Assembly (NCBI GenBank): GCA_028583605.1
Contig: CM053327.1
Location: 41,067,559-41,131,558 of the forward strand
Length of the DNA: 64,000 bases
From: Dastarcus helophoroides
Taxonomy: Eukaryota; Arthropoda; Insecta; Coleoptera; Bothrideridae
Reading direction: 5' to 3'
Position 1 is the first letter of the stretch, and the number at the start of each line of letters is the position of its first letter. Shown piece by piece: positions 1 through 11,210 of the stretch. The position numbers and the translations under genes are program-made. Below the pieces are notes generated by a model, which saw nothing but the letters and a program-made list of their open reading frames with translations, made no database searches and was not told where the DNA came from.

Positions 1-46
1 TCCACTGTTGTTATGTTTCTTTAATCAAATTTACACTCTACTTTAC

Positions 47-514
47 CGTTAAAGATGTGTTAAGACTTAGTAAACCAAAAGGACCAATGTAAATCTGGAG
101 TGTATTCAAGCTTCTTATCATGACAATCACCAGAGTTTTAGCCATATTTGCATCTAAACCAATCCAATCACTGTTATATACTGACGTTGCAATATATTCA
201 CTCTGAAGATCTAATTTTTGAAACTTTGAAATCGTATGCAATTATAAATACCTGTAACGTAATTTCGTTGGCAAAATATGACAATATAAAGAGTTGGTAA
301 ATAAGTATCACGAATAACACGCATCCATATATGGGAGAATCTTTGTCCATATTTATCTGCAATGATACACGGTGTATGAACATTTAAAAAAATACCAAAT
401 ACCGCAAAACTTACATGCCAAACTTGAACTGCTACTGAAGCCAACTGAACGGAATTTAAGGTAAACTCCAAAAACATGATCCATGATGTACAGTCATTAA
501 TTTCATCTACAAAC
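47..514 (-). CDS. Odorant receptor exons 2-4 (C-terminal part)
   Basis: Exon 2 is 514-415, exon 3 is 356-252 and exon 4 is 202-47, separated by minimal introns of 58 and 49 bases. Exon 2 begins FVDEINDC and ends QVWH, corresponding to the helix 5/6 region. Exon 3 ends with YFANEITLQ, matching the conserved YC(W/Y)FGNEI-type motif before the last helix. Exon 4 begins SEYIATSVYNSDW, matching the conserved S..la.A.Y.s.W motif of helix 7. A donor (ACG|GTAAAG) follows, with an in-frame stop six bases later, so the real C-terminus lies in another exon. A weak acceptor (CAACAG) ends at about position 7, but the exon itself leaves the window. Confidence 0.85.
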
Positions 515-3500
515 CTGCAGGAATGTTGAGTTTTAAATAAAAAAGTTTACTGCAAATATAACTAAAACATAAACATAAAACAAGCTGAAGATTTCATGTA
601 CTATTGAAAATAATGTCAGCTTTTTGCTTATTGTTAGATAAAATATCTTGTTAAATCTGAATTTCTCGTAGGCTGGTCAGGGAAGACATTCAAATTAGTT
701 CTAACAAAATTCCAAAAGAAATTTTGACATAAGGTTGAAAAATTGAAACACAGAACTTGTCCCCTGAAACCAAGAAAAATTAAAAAACACAACAAAGGTT
801 GCTCTAACGCGTTTCGACAGCCAAGCTGTCATCCTCAGAGGGAAACCCTCTGAGGATGACAGCTTGGCTGTCGAAACGCGTTAGCCAGCAACCTTTGTTG
901 TGTTTTTTAATTTTTCTTGGTTTCAGGGGACAAGTTCTGTGTTTCAATTTTTGAAGATAACCAAGGACCAGTCCGTTCCATCAAACATAAGGTTGAAAAT
1001 TTGGAATACAAATCTTGTCCCTTTGTATTTCAATTTTTGAAGATAACTAAGGATAAGTACGTTCCACCATTTTTCTCAAAATTTTGACCTTTATGTGATT
1101 TTGTTTGTTTTTTGAAAAATTTTGTTTATTTTCTGAAAAATTTGAAATTTTGAACATTTCTATATTTTTCAAATTTTATTTTTTTTATAAAACTTACGCT
1201 CGTAAAAATATTGACTTGAAAAATTCTGTTTTTTCTTAATTTCGACTTCTTAAAAAGGTTTTAACGTAGATTTGAAAAAAAACTAAAAAATATTTCTTAC
1301 AATTTCGAACATTTCGTCTCACATTTTTTTCCAAACTTGATTTTTTTAAAAATTGAACATTTTGAAAACCACGGTTTCGAGTGTTCTGAATCTTTTGAAA
1401 ATTTAATTTTTTTTTAGACATTTCGACCAGACATTTCTTGTAAATTGCATTTTTTTGAGACATTTTACTTTTTTTTAAATCTCGACTCTTGAAAATTCCG
1501 ATTTCTTCAAGATTTTTTTTCGAAATTTTGACGTTTTAGAAAATTCCTGATTTTTGTTTTTAAAAATTTCGATTTGATATGAAAATTTTTTTTAAACATT
1601 TCAGCTTTTGACAATGTCGACGTTTTATAATTTTAACTGTTTTCAAGACTGCGCTCTTAGGTTTGATTTTTGAACATTTCAACTTATTTGAACATTTGCT
1701 TTCAAAATTTCGAGTTTTTCTGAAAATTACATCTTATTTTTTCTTCATGGTGACCTCTTATTGACCGGAAATATTATGTTTATTAATTTAATTTAACATT
1801 TCTTCGGCCCAGTTTGGAAATATTATATTTAGTTAATCGTAATATTATAAAAAAAAATATAATGTCAACAAAAAATAAAAAATTAAAATATTTCCAAACT
1901 GGGCCGAAGAAACTAATAAACATCTTATTTTTTGTTACATTTTGAAATTTTCGATTTTATTGAAAGTTTTCACTCTTTTCAAAATATTAACTTTTTAAAA
2001 ATTTCGCCTTTTTTCAGAATTTTCTATCTCCCTTAAAATTTTGCCTCTTTTTTTGTAAATTTCGACTAAAACATTTTATGTTTTTTTCAATTTATTTAAC
2101 ATTTCTCGGCCCAGAATAAAACATTTTACTTTCTTTAAAACATTTTTTTATAAAAATTTGTTGTTTTGAAAAATTTGACTTAAAACTTAAGCGTTACTCA
2201 TCAACTTTTTTTCCAATTATTGATCTTTTTAAATCAGTCACTTTTTTGACAATTTAAACTTTTTTCTTTCAAAGCTTGTTTTTTTTTAATCTTGAGATTT
2301 TTCCAAATTTCAACTTTGTCTCAGTATTTCGACTGATATTTCTTTTGAAGAACTCGATTTTTTTTCAACCGTTGAATGTTTGAATATTTTTCTAAAGTTG
2401 GACCCCTTAAATTTCGTCTTTTTCAGGCTCTTTGACCTTTTTCGAAATTTCGAAATTCGAAACTTTCTCTTGAAAATTTGATCCTTGTCCAACATTTTGA
2501 CTCTTTTTTTGAAATATAAGTTCGTTTTTTCCAAATTTCCTCCTTTTTGAAAATATCAACCTATTTTCAAAATTTCGACTTTTTTAAATCTGTACTTTTT
2601 GAACATTTCGATCGTTCTAAAAAATTCGAATTTTTCAAAATTTCTAGTTTTTGCCAAGACTTTGATTTATTTTGAAATTTTGACTTTTTCTGGAAATTGT
2701 TTTATTTTCTATTCTAATTTTTTATTTTGAAATTTTCCATTTTATTGAAAATTTTTATTTTTCCGAAAAAATTGAATTTTTCATAATTTTCTGTGTTTGA
2801 AATGAGCTTCTCTTGTGTAAATTTCGACTTTTTGAAAAATTTTACTTTCTTTTCTAAACATTTTGTTTAGTTTTGAAAAATTCGTTTTTTTTAAAAAGTT
2901 TAACACTTTAACATTTTAACATTTAACATTTTTTAAAATTTCGACTTTTCTTACAATTATTTTAAGAGTTACTTTTTTGTAAATGTCAACGTTGTTTTAA
3001 AACGTTACTTTTGAAAGCTTGATTTTTAAATTGTTACATTTTTCCGAATTTCAAATTTGTTTCAATGTCTCGCCTGATTTTAAGTTTTTTTAAAAAACTC
3101 AATTTTTTTCGTAATCTACTATTGAAAATCAGGACCTTTTTCAAAAGATGAATGACCTTAAAAATTCCCTCTCTCCGGTATTTTTGATTTTTTTTTTGAA
3201 AGATGGATTTTATAAAAATTATGACTTTTTCAAGATTGACTTTTTTAAAAAAAAGTTCGATCTTTGTTAAATTTTTACTTTTTTTTTGAAAATGTTTTCC
3301 TTTTCTCAAAGGTTGGACTTTTTTCCAAATCTTTTTTGAAAAATTTGGTCGTTTTGAGAGATTCGAATTTTCGAAAATTTCGAATTTTTGTCAAGCTTCT
3401 TTCTCTTTTCTTTCCCTTCCTCTTTTCTTTTATTGTTTTTTCTCTTTCTCTTTTTCTCTTCCTCTATCCCTTTATTTTTTTATCGTTCTCTTTTTCTTTC

Positions 3501-6500
3501 TTTCTCTGTGATTCCTATTCCTTGTTTTCTTCCTTACCATCTTCCTCTGTGATTCCTATTCCTGGTTTTCTTCCTTACCATTTTCCTCTTCTTCTTCCTC
3601 TTCCTCTTTAATTTCAAGATTTTTCAAAATTTCGAATTTTTGTTAAGCTTCTTTCTCTTTTCTTTCCCTTCTTCTTTTCTTTTATTGTTTTTTCTCTTTT
3701 TCTCTTCCTCTATCTCTTTATCTTTTTATCGTCCTCTTTTTCTTTCTCTTTCTCTTTCTCTGAGATTCCTATTCATTGTTTTCTTCCTTACCATCTTCCT
3801 CTGTGATTCCTATTCCTTGTTTTCTTCCTTACTATTTTCCTCTTCTTCTTCCTCTTCCTCTTTAATTTCAAGATATTTCAAAATTTCGAATTTTTGTCAA
3901 GCTTCTTTCTCTTTTCTTTCCCTTCCTCTTTTCTTTTATTGTTTTTTCTCTTTTTCTCTTCCTCTATCCCTTTATCTTTTTATCGTCCTCTTTTTCTTTC
4001 TCTTTCTCTGTGATTCCTATTCCTTGTTTTCTTCCTTACCATCTTCCTCTTCCTCTTTAATTTCAAGATTTTTCAAAACTTCGAATTTTTGTCAAGCTTC
4101 TTTCTCTTTTCTTTCCCTTCCTCTTTTCTTTAATTGTTTTTTCTCTTTCTCATTTTCTCTTCCTCTATCCCTTTATCTTTTTATCGTCCTCTTTTTCTTT
4201 CACTTCCTCTTTCTCTGTGATTCCTATTCCTTGTTTTCTTCCTTACCATCTTCCTCTTCCTCTTTAATTTCAAGATTTTTCAAAATTTCGAATTTTTGTC
4301 AAGATTCTTTCTCTTTTCTTTCCCTTTCTCTTTTACTCTTCTCCTTTTTCTCTTTATTGTTTTTTCTTTTTTTTTCTCTTTCTTTTTTTTCTTTCTCTTT
4401 CTCTTTTTTTCTTCTTCTTTCCCTCCCTTTTTATCGCTCTCTTTTTCTTTCTCTTCCCCTTTTCCCTGTAATTCCTATTACTTGTTTTCTTCCTTACCAT
4501 CGTCCTCTTCTTATTTCAATTTTTTTTTGAAAAATCTGAATTTTTGTAGAAAATGTTACTTTTTTAATAAGTTTGATTCTTAAAAATTTGATCCTTGTCC
4601 AACATTTTGACTCTTTTTTGAAAAAAAAGTTTGTTTTTTCCAAATTTCCTACTTTTTAAAAATTTAAAGTTATTCCCAAAATTTCGACTTTTTTTAAATC
4701 TGTACTTTTTGTACATTTAGATCGTTCTAAAAAATTCGAATTTTTCAAAATTTCTAGTTTTTGTCAAGACTTCGATTTATTTTGAAATTTTGACTTTTTC
4801 TGGAAATTATTTTATTTTCTATTCCAATTTTTTCATTTTGAAATTTTCCATGTTATTGAAAATTTTCGTTTTTCCGAAAATATTGAATTTTTCATAATTT
4901 TCTGTATTTGAAATTTGCTTCTCTTTTTCTCCTCCTCTATCCCTTTATCTTTTATCATCCTCTTTTCCTTTCTCTTCCTCTTTCTCTGTGATTCCTATTC
5001 CTTGCTTTCTTCCTTACCATCTTCTTCCTCTTCTTCCTCTTCCGCTTCCTCTTTAATTTCAAGATTTTTCGACATTTTGAATTTCTGTTAAGACTATTTC
5101 CCTTTTCTTTTCCTTCCTCTGTTTCTCTTCCACTTTTTCCCTTAATTATTTTTTCCTTTTTCTATTTTTCTTCCTCTTTTTTCTTCCCCTTTCCCTTTAT
5201 CTTTTTATCGCCCTCTTTTCCTGTCTCTTAATTTTTCTCTGTTATCCCTATTCTTTTTTCTTCCTTACCATCTTCCTCTTCTTCTTCCTCTTCCGCTTCC
5301 TCTTTAGTTTCAAGACGTTCACATTTTTTTTGTTGAAAAATCCGAGTTTCTTTAAAAAATGTTCCTTTATTTGAAAATTCTCACTCACTCACTCACTCAC
5401 TCACTCACTCACTCACTCACTCACTCACTCACTCACTCACTCACTCACTCACTCACTCACTCACTCACTCACTCACTCACTCACTCACTCACTCACTCAC
5501 TCACTCACTCACTCACTCACTCACTCACTCACTCACTCACTAACTCAACTCAACTCAGCTCAACTCACTAACTCACTAACTCACTAACTCAACTCAACTC
5601 ACTAACTCAACTCAACTCAACTCAACTCAACTCAACTCACTAACTCACTCACCTCACTCACCTCACTCACCTCACTCACCTCACTCACCTCACTCACCTC
5701 ACTCACCTCACTCACCTCACTCACCTCACTCACCTCACTCACCTCACTCACCTCACTCACCTCACTCACCTCACTCACCTCACTCACCTCACTCACTCAC
5801 TCACCTCACTCACCTCACTCACCTCACTCACTCACTCACCTCACTCACTCACTCACCTCACTCACTCACTCACTCACCTCACTCACTCACTCACCTCACT
5901 CACCTCACTCACCTCACTCACTCACTCACTCACTCACTCACTCACCTCACTCACTCACTCACCTCACTCACTCACTCACCTCACTCACCTCACTCACTCA
6001 CTCACTCACTCACCTCACTCACTCACTCACCTCACTCACCTCACTCACCTCACTCACTCACTCACCTCACTCACTCACTCACTCACTCACCTCACTCACT
6101 CACTCACCTCACTCACTCACTCACCTCACTCACTCACCTCACTCACCTCACTCACCTCACTCACTCACTCACCTCACTCACTCACTCACCTCACTCACTC
6201 ACTCACTCACTCACTCACCTCACTCACTCACTCACTCACTCACTCACCTCACTCACTCACTCACTCACTCACTCACTCACTCACTCACTCACTCACTCAC
6301 CTCACTCACCTCACTCACTCACTCACTCACTCACTCACTCACTCACTCACCTCACTCACCTCACTCACCTCACTCACCTCACTCACCTCACTCACTCACT
6401 CACCTCACTCACTCACTCACTCACCTCACTCACTCACTCACCTCACTCACTCACTCACCTCACTCACTCACCTCACTCACTCACCTCACTCACTTCACTC

Positions 6501-9500
6501 ACCTCACTCACTCACTCACCTCACTCACTCACCTCACTCACTCACTCACCTCACTCACTCACTCACTCACTCACTCACCTCACTCACTCACCTCACTCAC
6601 TCACTCACCTCACTCACTCACTCACTCACTCACTCACTCACTCACTCACTCACCTCACTCACTCACTCACCTCACTCACTCACTCACTCACCTCACTCAC
6701 TCACTCACTCACTCACCTCACTCACTCACTCACTCACTCACTCACTCACTCACTCACTCACTCACCTCACTCACTCACTCACCTCACTCACTCACTCACC
6801 TCACTCACTCACTCACCTCACTCACTCACCTCACTCACTCACCTCACTCACTCACTCACCTCACTCACTCACCTCACTCACTCACCTCACTCACTCACCT
6901 CACTCACTCACCTCACTCACTCACCTCACTCACTCACCTCACTCACTCACTCATCACTTATCACTTATCGAAGAGTTATCGAGAGACATTTCTTGCAAAC
7001 TTTCGATCCTTTGTTTGAAAATTGTGATTTGTTTTAAGTCAGACATTTCTTAAAACCTTTTATTGAAATTTTCGACTAGTATTGCGTAAAATTTCGACTA
7101 ATATTTCATAAAATTTCGACTCCATTTCAAAACTTCGACTTTTTTTTTCAAAGTTTCGACTTTGAAAACTTGACTTTATTTTGAAACGTTCGAACTTTTT
7201 TTAAAATTTTATTTATACATTTTTTAAACATTTCCAACTAAAACTTCGACTTTAAAGACAAGATTCTTTTTAAGCTTGAACTATTGAAAATTTCGACTTT
7301 TTTCAAAATTTTGCCTTTTCAAAATTTCAACTTTTTTGATAATTAGGAATGTTTCGATAACCTTGAGTTTTCTCCAGTATTGAAAACATTCAGCTTCTTC
7401 GAAAATGTTGACATTTCTTGCAAACTGTCGATCCTTTATTTAAAAATTGTGATTTGTTTTAAGTCAGACATTTCTTAAAACCTTTTATTGAAATTTTCGA
7501 CTAATATTTCGTAAAATTTCGACTCCATTTCAAAACTTCGACTTTTTTTTTCAAAATTTCGACTGTTTTTGAAAACTTGACTTTATTTTGAAACGTTCGA
7601 ACTTTTTTAAAATTTTAATTATACATTTTTTTAAACATTTTCAATTAAATCTTCGATTTTTTGTTTGTTTGATTGAACGGACTGGTCCTTGGTTATCTTC
7701 AAAAATTGAAACACAGAACTTGTCCCCTGAAGATGACAGCTTGGCTGTCGAAACGCGTTAGAGCAACCTTTGTTGTGTTTTTTTTTTAATTTTTCTTGGT
7801 TTCAGGGGACAAGTTCTGTGTTTCAATTTTTAAATCTTCGACTTTAAAGACAAGATTCTTTTACAAGCTTCATTTTTTCTAGAAATTTCAAATTTTCTTA
7901 TTTTTTTGCAGATTTGAAGTTTATTTTCCCTAAACTTATACTTAACAATTTTTAGTTTTTTATCAAAATTACAAAATAAAATGAACTTTAAAATATTAAA
8001 ATTTTGTTAAAAAAACTTTTAAATTTCCAAAACAAATTAGAGAGAAATTAAAATTTCTACAAGAAAAAATATTTTAAAGACAAAATCTCCAGGAAAAGTC
8101 GAAATTTCAAAAAAAATTCTTTGTATAAAATGTTTACAGCAAAATTTCTTGGAGAAAAAAATCGAAATTTGAAAAAAATTTGAAATATTTGTACAAAAAA
8201 GTCGATATTTTTTGTTTTCCCAAAATATTGAAATTTTTATAGAGCTTTTTCCAAACATTTTTTGTCAAAATTACAAAATGAAATGAACTTTAAATTTTTG
8301 GTGGAACGGACTGGTTCTTGGTTATCTTCAAAAATTGAAATACAGAACTTGTCCCCTCAAACCAAGAAAGATTAAAAAAGATTGGACAACCAAGCTGTCA
8401 TCTTCAGAGAGGTACTGAAGGTGACATCTTGGCTGTCGAAACGCTTTAGAGCAACCTTTGTTATGTTTTTTAATCTTGGTTTTAGGGGACAAGTTTTGTA
8501 TTTTAATTTTAAATTGTCAACGAGTCGTAAAACACCCAGAGAAAAATCTGGAGAAGTTGGAATTTCTACAAGAACTTTTAAGAATTTTAGGAACAGGAAA
8601 AATAAGAATTTCGAGAAAATTTCTTGTTATAAAATATTTAGGACAAATGGAAACTTTGCAGAAAAAATCAAAATTTCCTGAGAAAATCGAAATATCTGAA
8701 AAAAATGTTTTTTTCAATTTATTTCCGGTCAATAAGGGCCTACCGTGAAGAATCTGAAAAAAACCCAAAATTTTTATACAAAATGAGATTTGAGGTAAAA
8801 ATTCAAAGATACCGTATTAACTTATTTTTTAGAGAAATAGTAAAATGCGAGATGAGTTGGATTAGGATTTTCTCTTGAAATTGTAATTATTTTCTTAAAA
8901 TGTTGACATTTTCAAAGAAATTTGAGTTTTTTTGTAACATTTTAATTCCTGCTCGAAATATTAATTACTTCCGTAAAACTTTTACGAAAATTAGTTTTTG
9001 AAAATGTGATTTTGACCAAAATTAAAAATAAAATAAGTTTTTAAATGTCGTAACTTCGTAAAAGAAACTTAAAATTTCTATAAAAAGAACTCAGAGAAAA
9101 TTTAAAATTTTTACATAAAATTGTGCAATGAAAAGTGTTTGGAACATTTTGAGAAAAAAAAGTCGTAAGCGAAATTGGGGGTGCTGCAGTTCCACAGTGC
9201 CTATACGCCAGCCGCCACTGGTCCAATTAATTTTCAACAGTGATGAGAGTTGAGACTCCAAATTATGGAAAGTAGGAAAGTCCGAGTTCAAATTATAGAA
9301 TGTCGACAAGCGAGAAGCCATTCCCACAACTTCAAATTAACTAGGGGACCAAATCACATTGATTTTTTTCAATTTATCGAAAAGGGAGGGGGAAAAACTT
9401 CAAATTATTGAAAATGTCAAACAAGTGTTAAGTTATCGCGAGTTGATTGTACTTGTTGGGATTTTATGTTTTCATTAATAGGCAAGTACACGTTGGCATT

Positions 9501-10655
9501 TCATGAAATACCTGTTTCTAGCGTAACACTCATTTCAGTATTTGGCGGCGTTTCATGAAATGCGTAGACTTTTCATGAAACGTCTAATTACACTAGAAAG
9601 CTGCGACATATGTAATCAACTGTTGCACGTTCGATCGCTTTATTACAGAATATTTAATTGATGTAGATATTTTCTGCATTTTGTTTGCGAAGTTTCGTTT
9701 ATTCCATTCCTGACGAGTGGCAATCTGTAGAAGATAGACGAAAAAAAAAAGGTAACTGAAAATTTACACGTCTGGAAGAAGTAACTGGCGAAGAAGAGGC
9801 CACTCAACAGGAACGGCATTTAATTGATGTTTTAAAATTAGTCTAAATATTTAATACTCTTTTAAAATACCTTATAAGCTTTTTGTGTCTTTCGATACAT
9901 AATCTTCCAAAATAGTCAAGGGCATGTTCGTAGGATATCCGTTTTTCTTTCATGATGCTTCTAGAATAATCACCCAGATGTTCAAAATAGTGATTTATTA
10001 TATTTAATTGGCCGACAACGTAAGACATTATCCCGACCAGAACTACAAAAGAGGTAAATACGTATAATGCACAAGCTGAAGATGCCATAAAACATATGGC
10101 ACAAGCTGTAACGTAGTTTCTGTCAGTGTCAAAAGGGAGCCAAATCACCAACGGTAAAGGTTTGTGAGTGGCGTTGCCAGAAATTTCCATTTTATCCCAT
10201 TTCACAACAGCTGGTATGAACTTGACGAATATAAAACTGCTAAATAAAGCAGCTGATAGAAGGATATAACCCAAAGCGGCCAAGTTTCCCAGTTTGGCTG
10301 CGTCGTAGTAAATTCGTTTAACTTTTTCACAAGCATTCTTCATTATCGATTTCTCTTCGTTATTTATCGTTTGGAGCAAATTATTTATGGAAGGAGTTTG
10401 AATTATTAAAATTTTTGTTAAAACTAGGAACATCCCAAGGAATGTTGCGACGTTCTCCATCAATTGACTATCATCTGCTTGGAATAATAACGGACCATTT
10501 ATTCCTAAACATGCCACCGCACACACGACAATAGTAAATATTGTATGCGAATATATTTTGTAACATATTCTTCTAAAAAGTGACAATTTCGTCGAGACTG
10601 GCCATATCCCTGACATTAACGAAGAGTACCGCACGTTACGCAAATGGATATACAT
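47..10655 (-). CDS. Odorant receptor (insect 7tm_6 family), spliced gene, last exon off the window
   Basis: Spliced minus-strand gene: exon 1 10655-9871, exon 2 514-415, exon 3 356-252, exon 4 202-47. The four exons total 1,146 bases (382 codons) with no stop. Exon 1 ends after two bases of an Arg codon (AG|GTATTT) and exon 2 supplies the third base (CTGCAG|G), so phases agree. The other junctions are phase 0 with GTAAGT...TTGCAG and GTATTT...TTCAG. Insect odorant receptors are seven-helix ligand-gated channel subunits that work with Orco in olfactory neurons. The C-terminal signature is visible: YFANEI at the exon 3 end, then SVYNSDW and a segment ending FGLLSLNTSL. One short terminal exon (typically 10-15 residues) should lie left of position 46, giving a usual length near 395. 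The 9.36 kb intron is the odd feature. The family is certain; joining exon 1 to exon 2 is inference from phase and sequence continuity. Confidence 0.85.
736..984. mobile_element. Foldback element, family A (perfect-type palindrome with hammerhead-like arms)
   Basis: Two ~107-base arms (736-842 and 846-952) are near-perfect reverse complements around a three-base centre. A further ~30 bases on the right (GAAGATAACCAAGGACC...) are typical of other family members. The 15-base direct repeat ACATAAGGTTGAAAA occurs just left (about 728-742) and right (about 985-999) of the element and may be a target-site duplication. Each arm carries a hammerhead-like core: CUGAGGA, a stem around CAGCTTGGCTG, then CGAAACGCG. 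A shorter related fragment lies at 1003-1075. Confidence 0.7.
1003..1075. mobile_element. Family A fragment (terminal part only)
   Basis: Contains the outer family A sequence (AATACAAATCTTGTCCC next to TTTGTATTTCAATTTTTG) and the end motif AGGATAAGTACGTTCCACC. The central hammerhead-like part is missing. This looks like an internal-deletion derivative of the element just to its left. Confidence 0.5.
1080..3390. repeat. T-rich quasi-repeat block (AAATTTCGACTTTTT type)
   Basis: About 2.3 kb of diverged short units in which TTTGAAAATTTCGACTTTTT-like words recur every 15-35 bases. The polarity is constant, with T-runs on the plus strand. Short minus-strand open frames here (for example 2310-2534 and 3034-3309) are low-complexity Lys/Phe-rich artefacts. 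A family B foldback (1751-1916) is inserted. A partial family B motif (CATTTCTCGGCCCAG) is at about 2100. Confidence 0.7.
1751..1916. mobile_element. Foldback MITE, family B
   Basis: The motif CTTCGGCCCAGTTTGG near 1803 is repeated in inverted orientation (CCAAACTGGGCCGAAG) near 1896. The two copies are separated by an AT-rich centre and preceded by TTATTGACCGGAAATATTATG. A second copy with the same outer sequence lies at 11211-11425, and a solo end is near 8719. It has no coding capacity. Confidence 0.65.
3390..4515. repeat. Polypyrimidine tandem satellite
   Basis: Four to five tandem units of about 200-250 bases. Each begins with AATTTTTGTCAAGCTTCTTTCTC and runs through CT-rich sequence to TTCTTCCTTACCATCTTCC and CTCTTTAATTTCAAG. 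Unit starts fall near 3396, 3648, 3899, 4096 and 4303. The long Ser/Phe/Leu open frames (3264-3611, 3640-4530) are products of base composition. Polarity is opposite to the polypurine copy at 21575-22600. Confidence 0.75.
4516..5380. repeat. T-rich quasi-repeats followed by a second polypyrimidine unit block
   Basis: 4516-4910 is T-rich quasi-repeat and 4910-5300 is another set of CT-rich satellite units. A unique-looking joint (GAAAAATCCGAGTTTCTTTAAA, about 5336-5358) leads into the CTCA array. The same joint occurs in inverted orientation at 21535-21560 next to the (GA)n array. Confidence 0.65.
5380..6960. repeat. (CTCA)n microsatellite/minisatellite, about 1.6 kb
   Basis: Tandem CTCA units, uninterrupted over the first ~150 bases, then a mixture of 4-base (CTCA) and 5-base (CTCAC) steps. 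These form higher-order units such as CTCACTCAC and CTCACTCACTCAC. A short stretch with ACTAACTCAACTCA variants lies at 5540-5650. It ends in ATCACTTATCACTTATCG. The Thr-His-Ser-Leu open frame at 5359-5571 is a translation of the repeat. Confidence 0.95.
6961..7656. repeat. T-rich quasi-repeats with an internal ~400-base duplication
   Basis: The segment starting GACATTTCTTGCAAACT near 6987 recurs near 7410 with nearly the same downstream sequence, so this is a direct duplication of about 420 bases. No gene signal. Confidence 0.55.
7657..7831. mobile_element. Foldback element, family A
   Basis: Begins with the family end GAACGGACTGGTCCTTGG. It carries the outer arm AAAAATTGAAACACAGAAC and its inverted partner at the right end. 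In the middle is one hammerhead-like core (CTGAAGATGACAGC... CGAAACGCGTTAGAGC) on the plus strand. A direct repeat AAATCTTCGA occurs at 7647-7656 and 7832-7841 and is a plausible target duplication. Confidence 0.65.
7832..8301. other. AT-rich stretch, no gene seen
   Basis: A-rich and T-rich quasi-repeats. The small minus-strand open frame at 8037-8258 is Phe/Ile/Lys-rich with no recognisable motif. No RNA gene or regulatory signal seen. Confidence 0.4.
8302..8515. mobile_element. Foldback element, family A (diverged)
   Basis: Same ends as other family A copies (GAACGGACTGGTTCTTGG and an inverted outer arm). The core here reads CTGAAGGTGACATCTTGGCTGTCGAAACG, with changes in the conserved loop and stem, so any ribozyme fold would be broken in this copy. 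The open frames across it (8382-8748) are not coding. Confidence 0.6.
8516..9177. other. A-rich degenerate repeats, no gene seen
   Basis: Quasi-repeats of mixed polarity with a solo family B end (TTTCCGGTCAATAAGGGCC, about 8723). Probably part of the hAT-like element whose end lies at 9220; its other terminus was not found. Confidence 0.4.
9178..9220 (-). mobile_element. Terminus of a hAT-like element (same family as 33214-36916)
   Basis: Read on the minus strand it starts CAGTGGCGGCTGGCG and continues through GCACTGTGGAACTGCAG and CACCCCCAATTTC. This matches the left end of the 3.7 kb element at 33214. It abuts the pogo-like sequence at GTCCAATT (9221-9228), so it inserted into that older element. 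The opposite terminus is not recognisable in the window. Confidence 0.6.
9229..9450 (-). mobile_element. Pogo/Tigger-like element fragment
   Basis: The minus strand is homologous over its length to 20034-20280. Both carry the outer end (AACTCGCGATAACTTAACAC here; AACTCTCGATAACCCGACAC in the other copy), TCAATGTGATTTGGTCC, and GACATTCTATAATTTGAAC. TIRs reading like cGATAACtCGA are typical of insect pogo/Tigger elements. It is truncated at 9228 by the hAT-like end. Confidence 0.65.
9451..9842. other. Intronic stretch with TTTCATGAAA palindromes
   Basis: Three copies of the perfect palindrome TTTCATGAAA lie at about 9497, 9550 and 9573. The remainder is unremarkable AT-rich DNA inside the receptor intron. 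No coding signal. Confidence 0.4.
9871..10655 (-). CDS. Odorant receptor exon 1 (N-terminal ~262 residues)
   Basis: Open frame of 785 coding bases before a GT donor at 9870. It begins MYIHLRNVRYSSLMSGIWP, where the LMSGIWP stretch is typical of insect receptor N-termini. It continues through four or five hydrophobic segments and ends in a basic stretch (RHKKLI) that usually precedes the last extracellular and intracellular part. The ATG is at 10655-10653. A good 3' splice site (TTTTCAG) ends at 10659, four bases upstream, so a short upstream 5' exon or 5'UTR exon is possible and the initiator is not proven. Reading past the donor would add only a few codons before a stop, which supports splicing there. 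Confidence 0.85.
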
Positions 10656-10658
10656 ATC

Positions 10659-10722
10659 CTGAAAATTATAATAATGAATAATTAAGACTAATCTTAGTTT
10701 TCTTTTAACTAAACTATTGGAC
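10659..10722. other. Upstream side of receptor exon 1
   Basis: Contains the possible 3' splice site for an upstream exon (TTTTCAG on the minus strand, ending at 10659). A hAT insertion begins at 10723, so any receptor promoter lies beyond that element or was displaced by it. Confidence 0.35.
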
Positions 10723-11210
10723 CAGGGGTCGGCAAACTTTTAAGCCAAAAGAACCAACCACACTAAAAAAATTGGTTTCGGGAATTTCAAAGAGCCACAA
10801 ATATTTTTATTTCTGATTTAACATTTTATTTCAAAATTAAATCAGATAAATCAGACAAAATATGACACAGGGAGACACCTCTAACTCATGTAGTCAAACG
10901 AAAATATATTCAGCCCAAAAAACCTTCTATTTCTCAAAATTTAGAGCTTTATTTACAAATGTGCCTTTTTTTTGCGAATACAACTTTTTTAGCTCTTCTC
11001 TATATTCGTCTTTTTTTAACTACGTATTTTGTTCCTAAAATTAGATTATTTTCCCTAAATCTTCCTATCTTCTTAAAACTCGACAATCTGTGAAAATGTT
11101 TACTTTTTTCTAATTCGACTTACTGGAAGATTCGACTTATTTCTCAAAAATTCATCTTTTGTCGATTTTTTAATAAAAAAAAGTAAAAATTTGGTAGACC
11201 CTTATTGACC

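Larger units (their letters stand above)
515..9870 (-). other. 9.36 kb receptor intron filled with repeats
   Basis: Everything between odorant receptor exons 1 and 2. It contains T-rich quasi-repeats, foldback elements at 736-984, 1751-1916, 7657-7831 and 8302-8515, polypyrimidine satellites at 3390-5310, the CTCA array at 5380-6960, a hAT-like end at 9178-9220 and a pogo-like fragment at 9229-9450. No other coding exon was recognised inside it. The neighbouring introns of the same gene are only 49 and 58 bases, so the size reflects insertion and repeat expansion. Confidence 0.7.

Noticed and set aside
3264..4583. Long Ser/Phe/Leu-rich open frames
   Set aside because: They follow exactly the CT-rich tandem satellite, exist in overlapping frames, and show no normal amino-acid composition.
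8382..8768. Overlapping frames on both strands near 8.5 kb
   Set aside because: They run across the family A foldback and AT-rich repeats without a domain.
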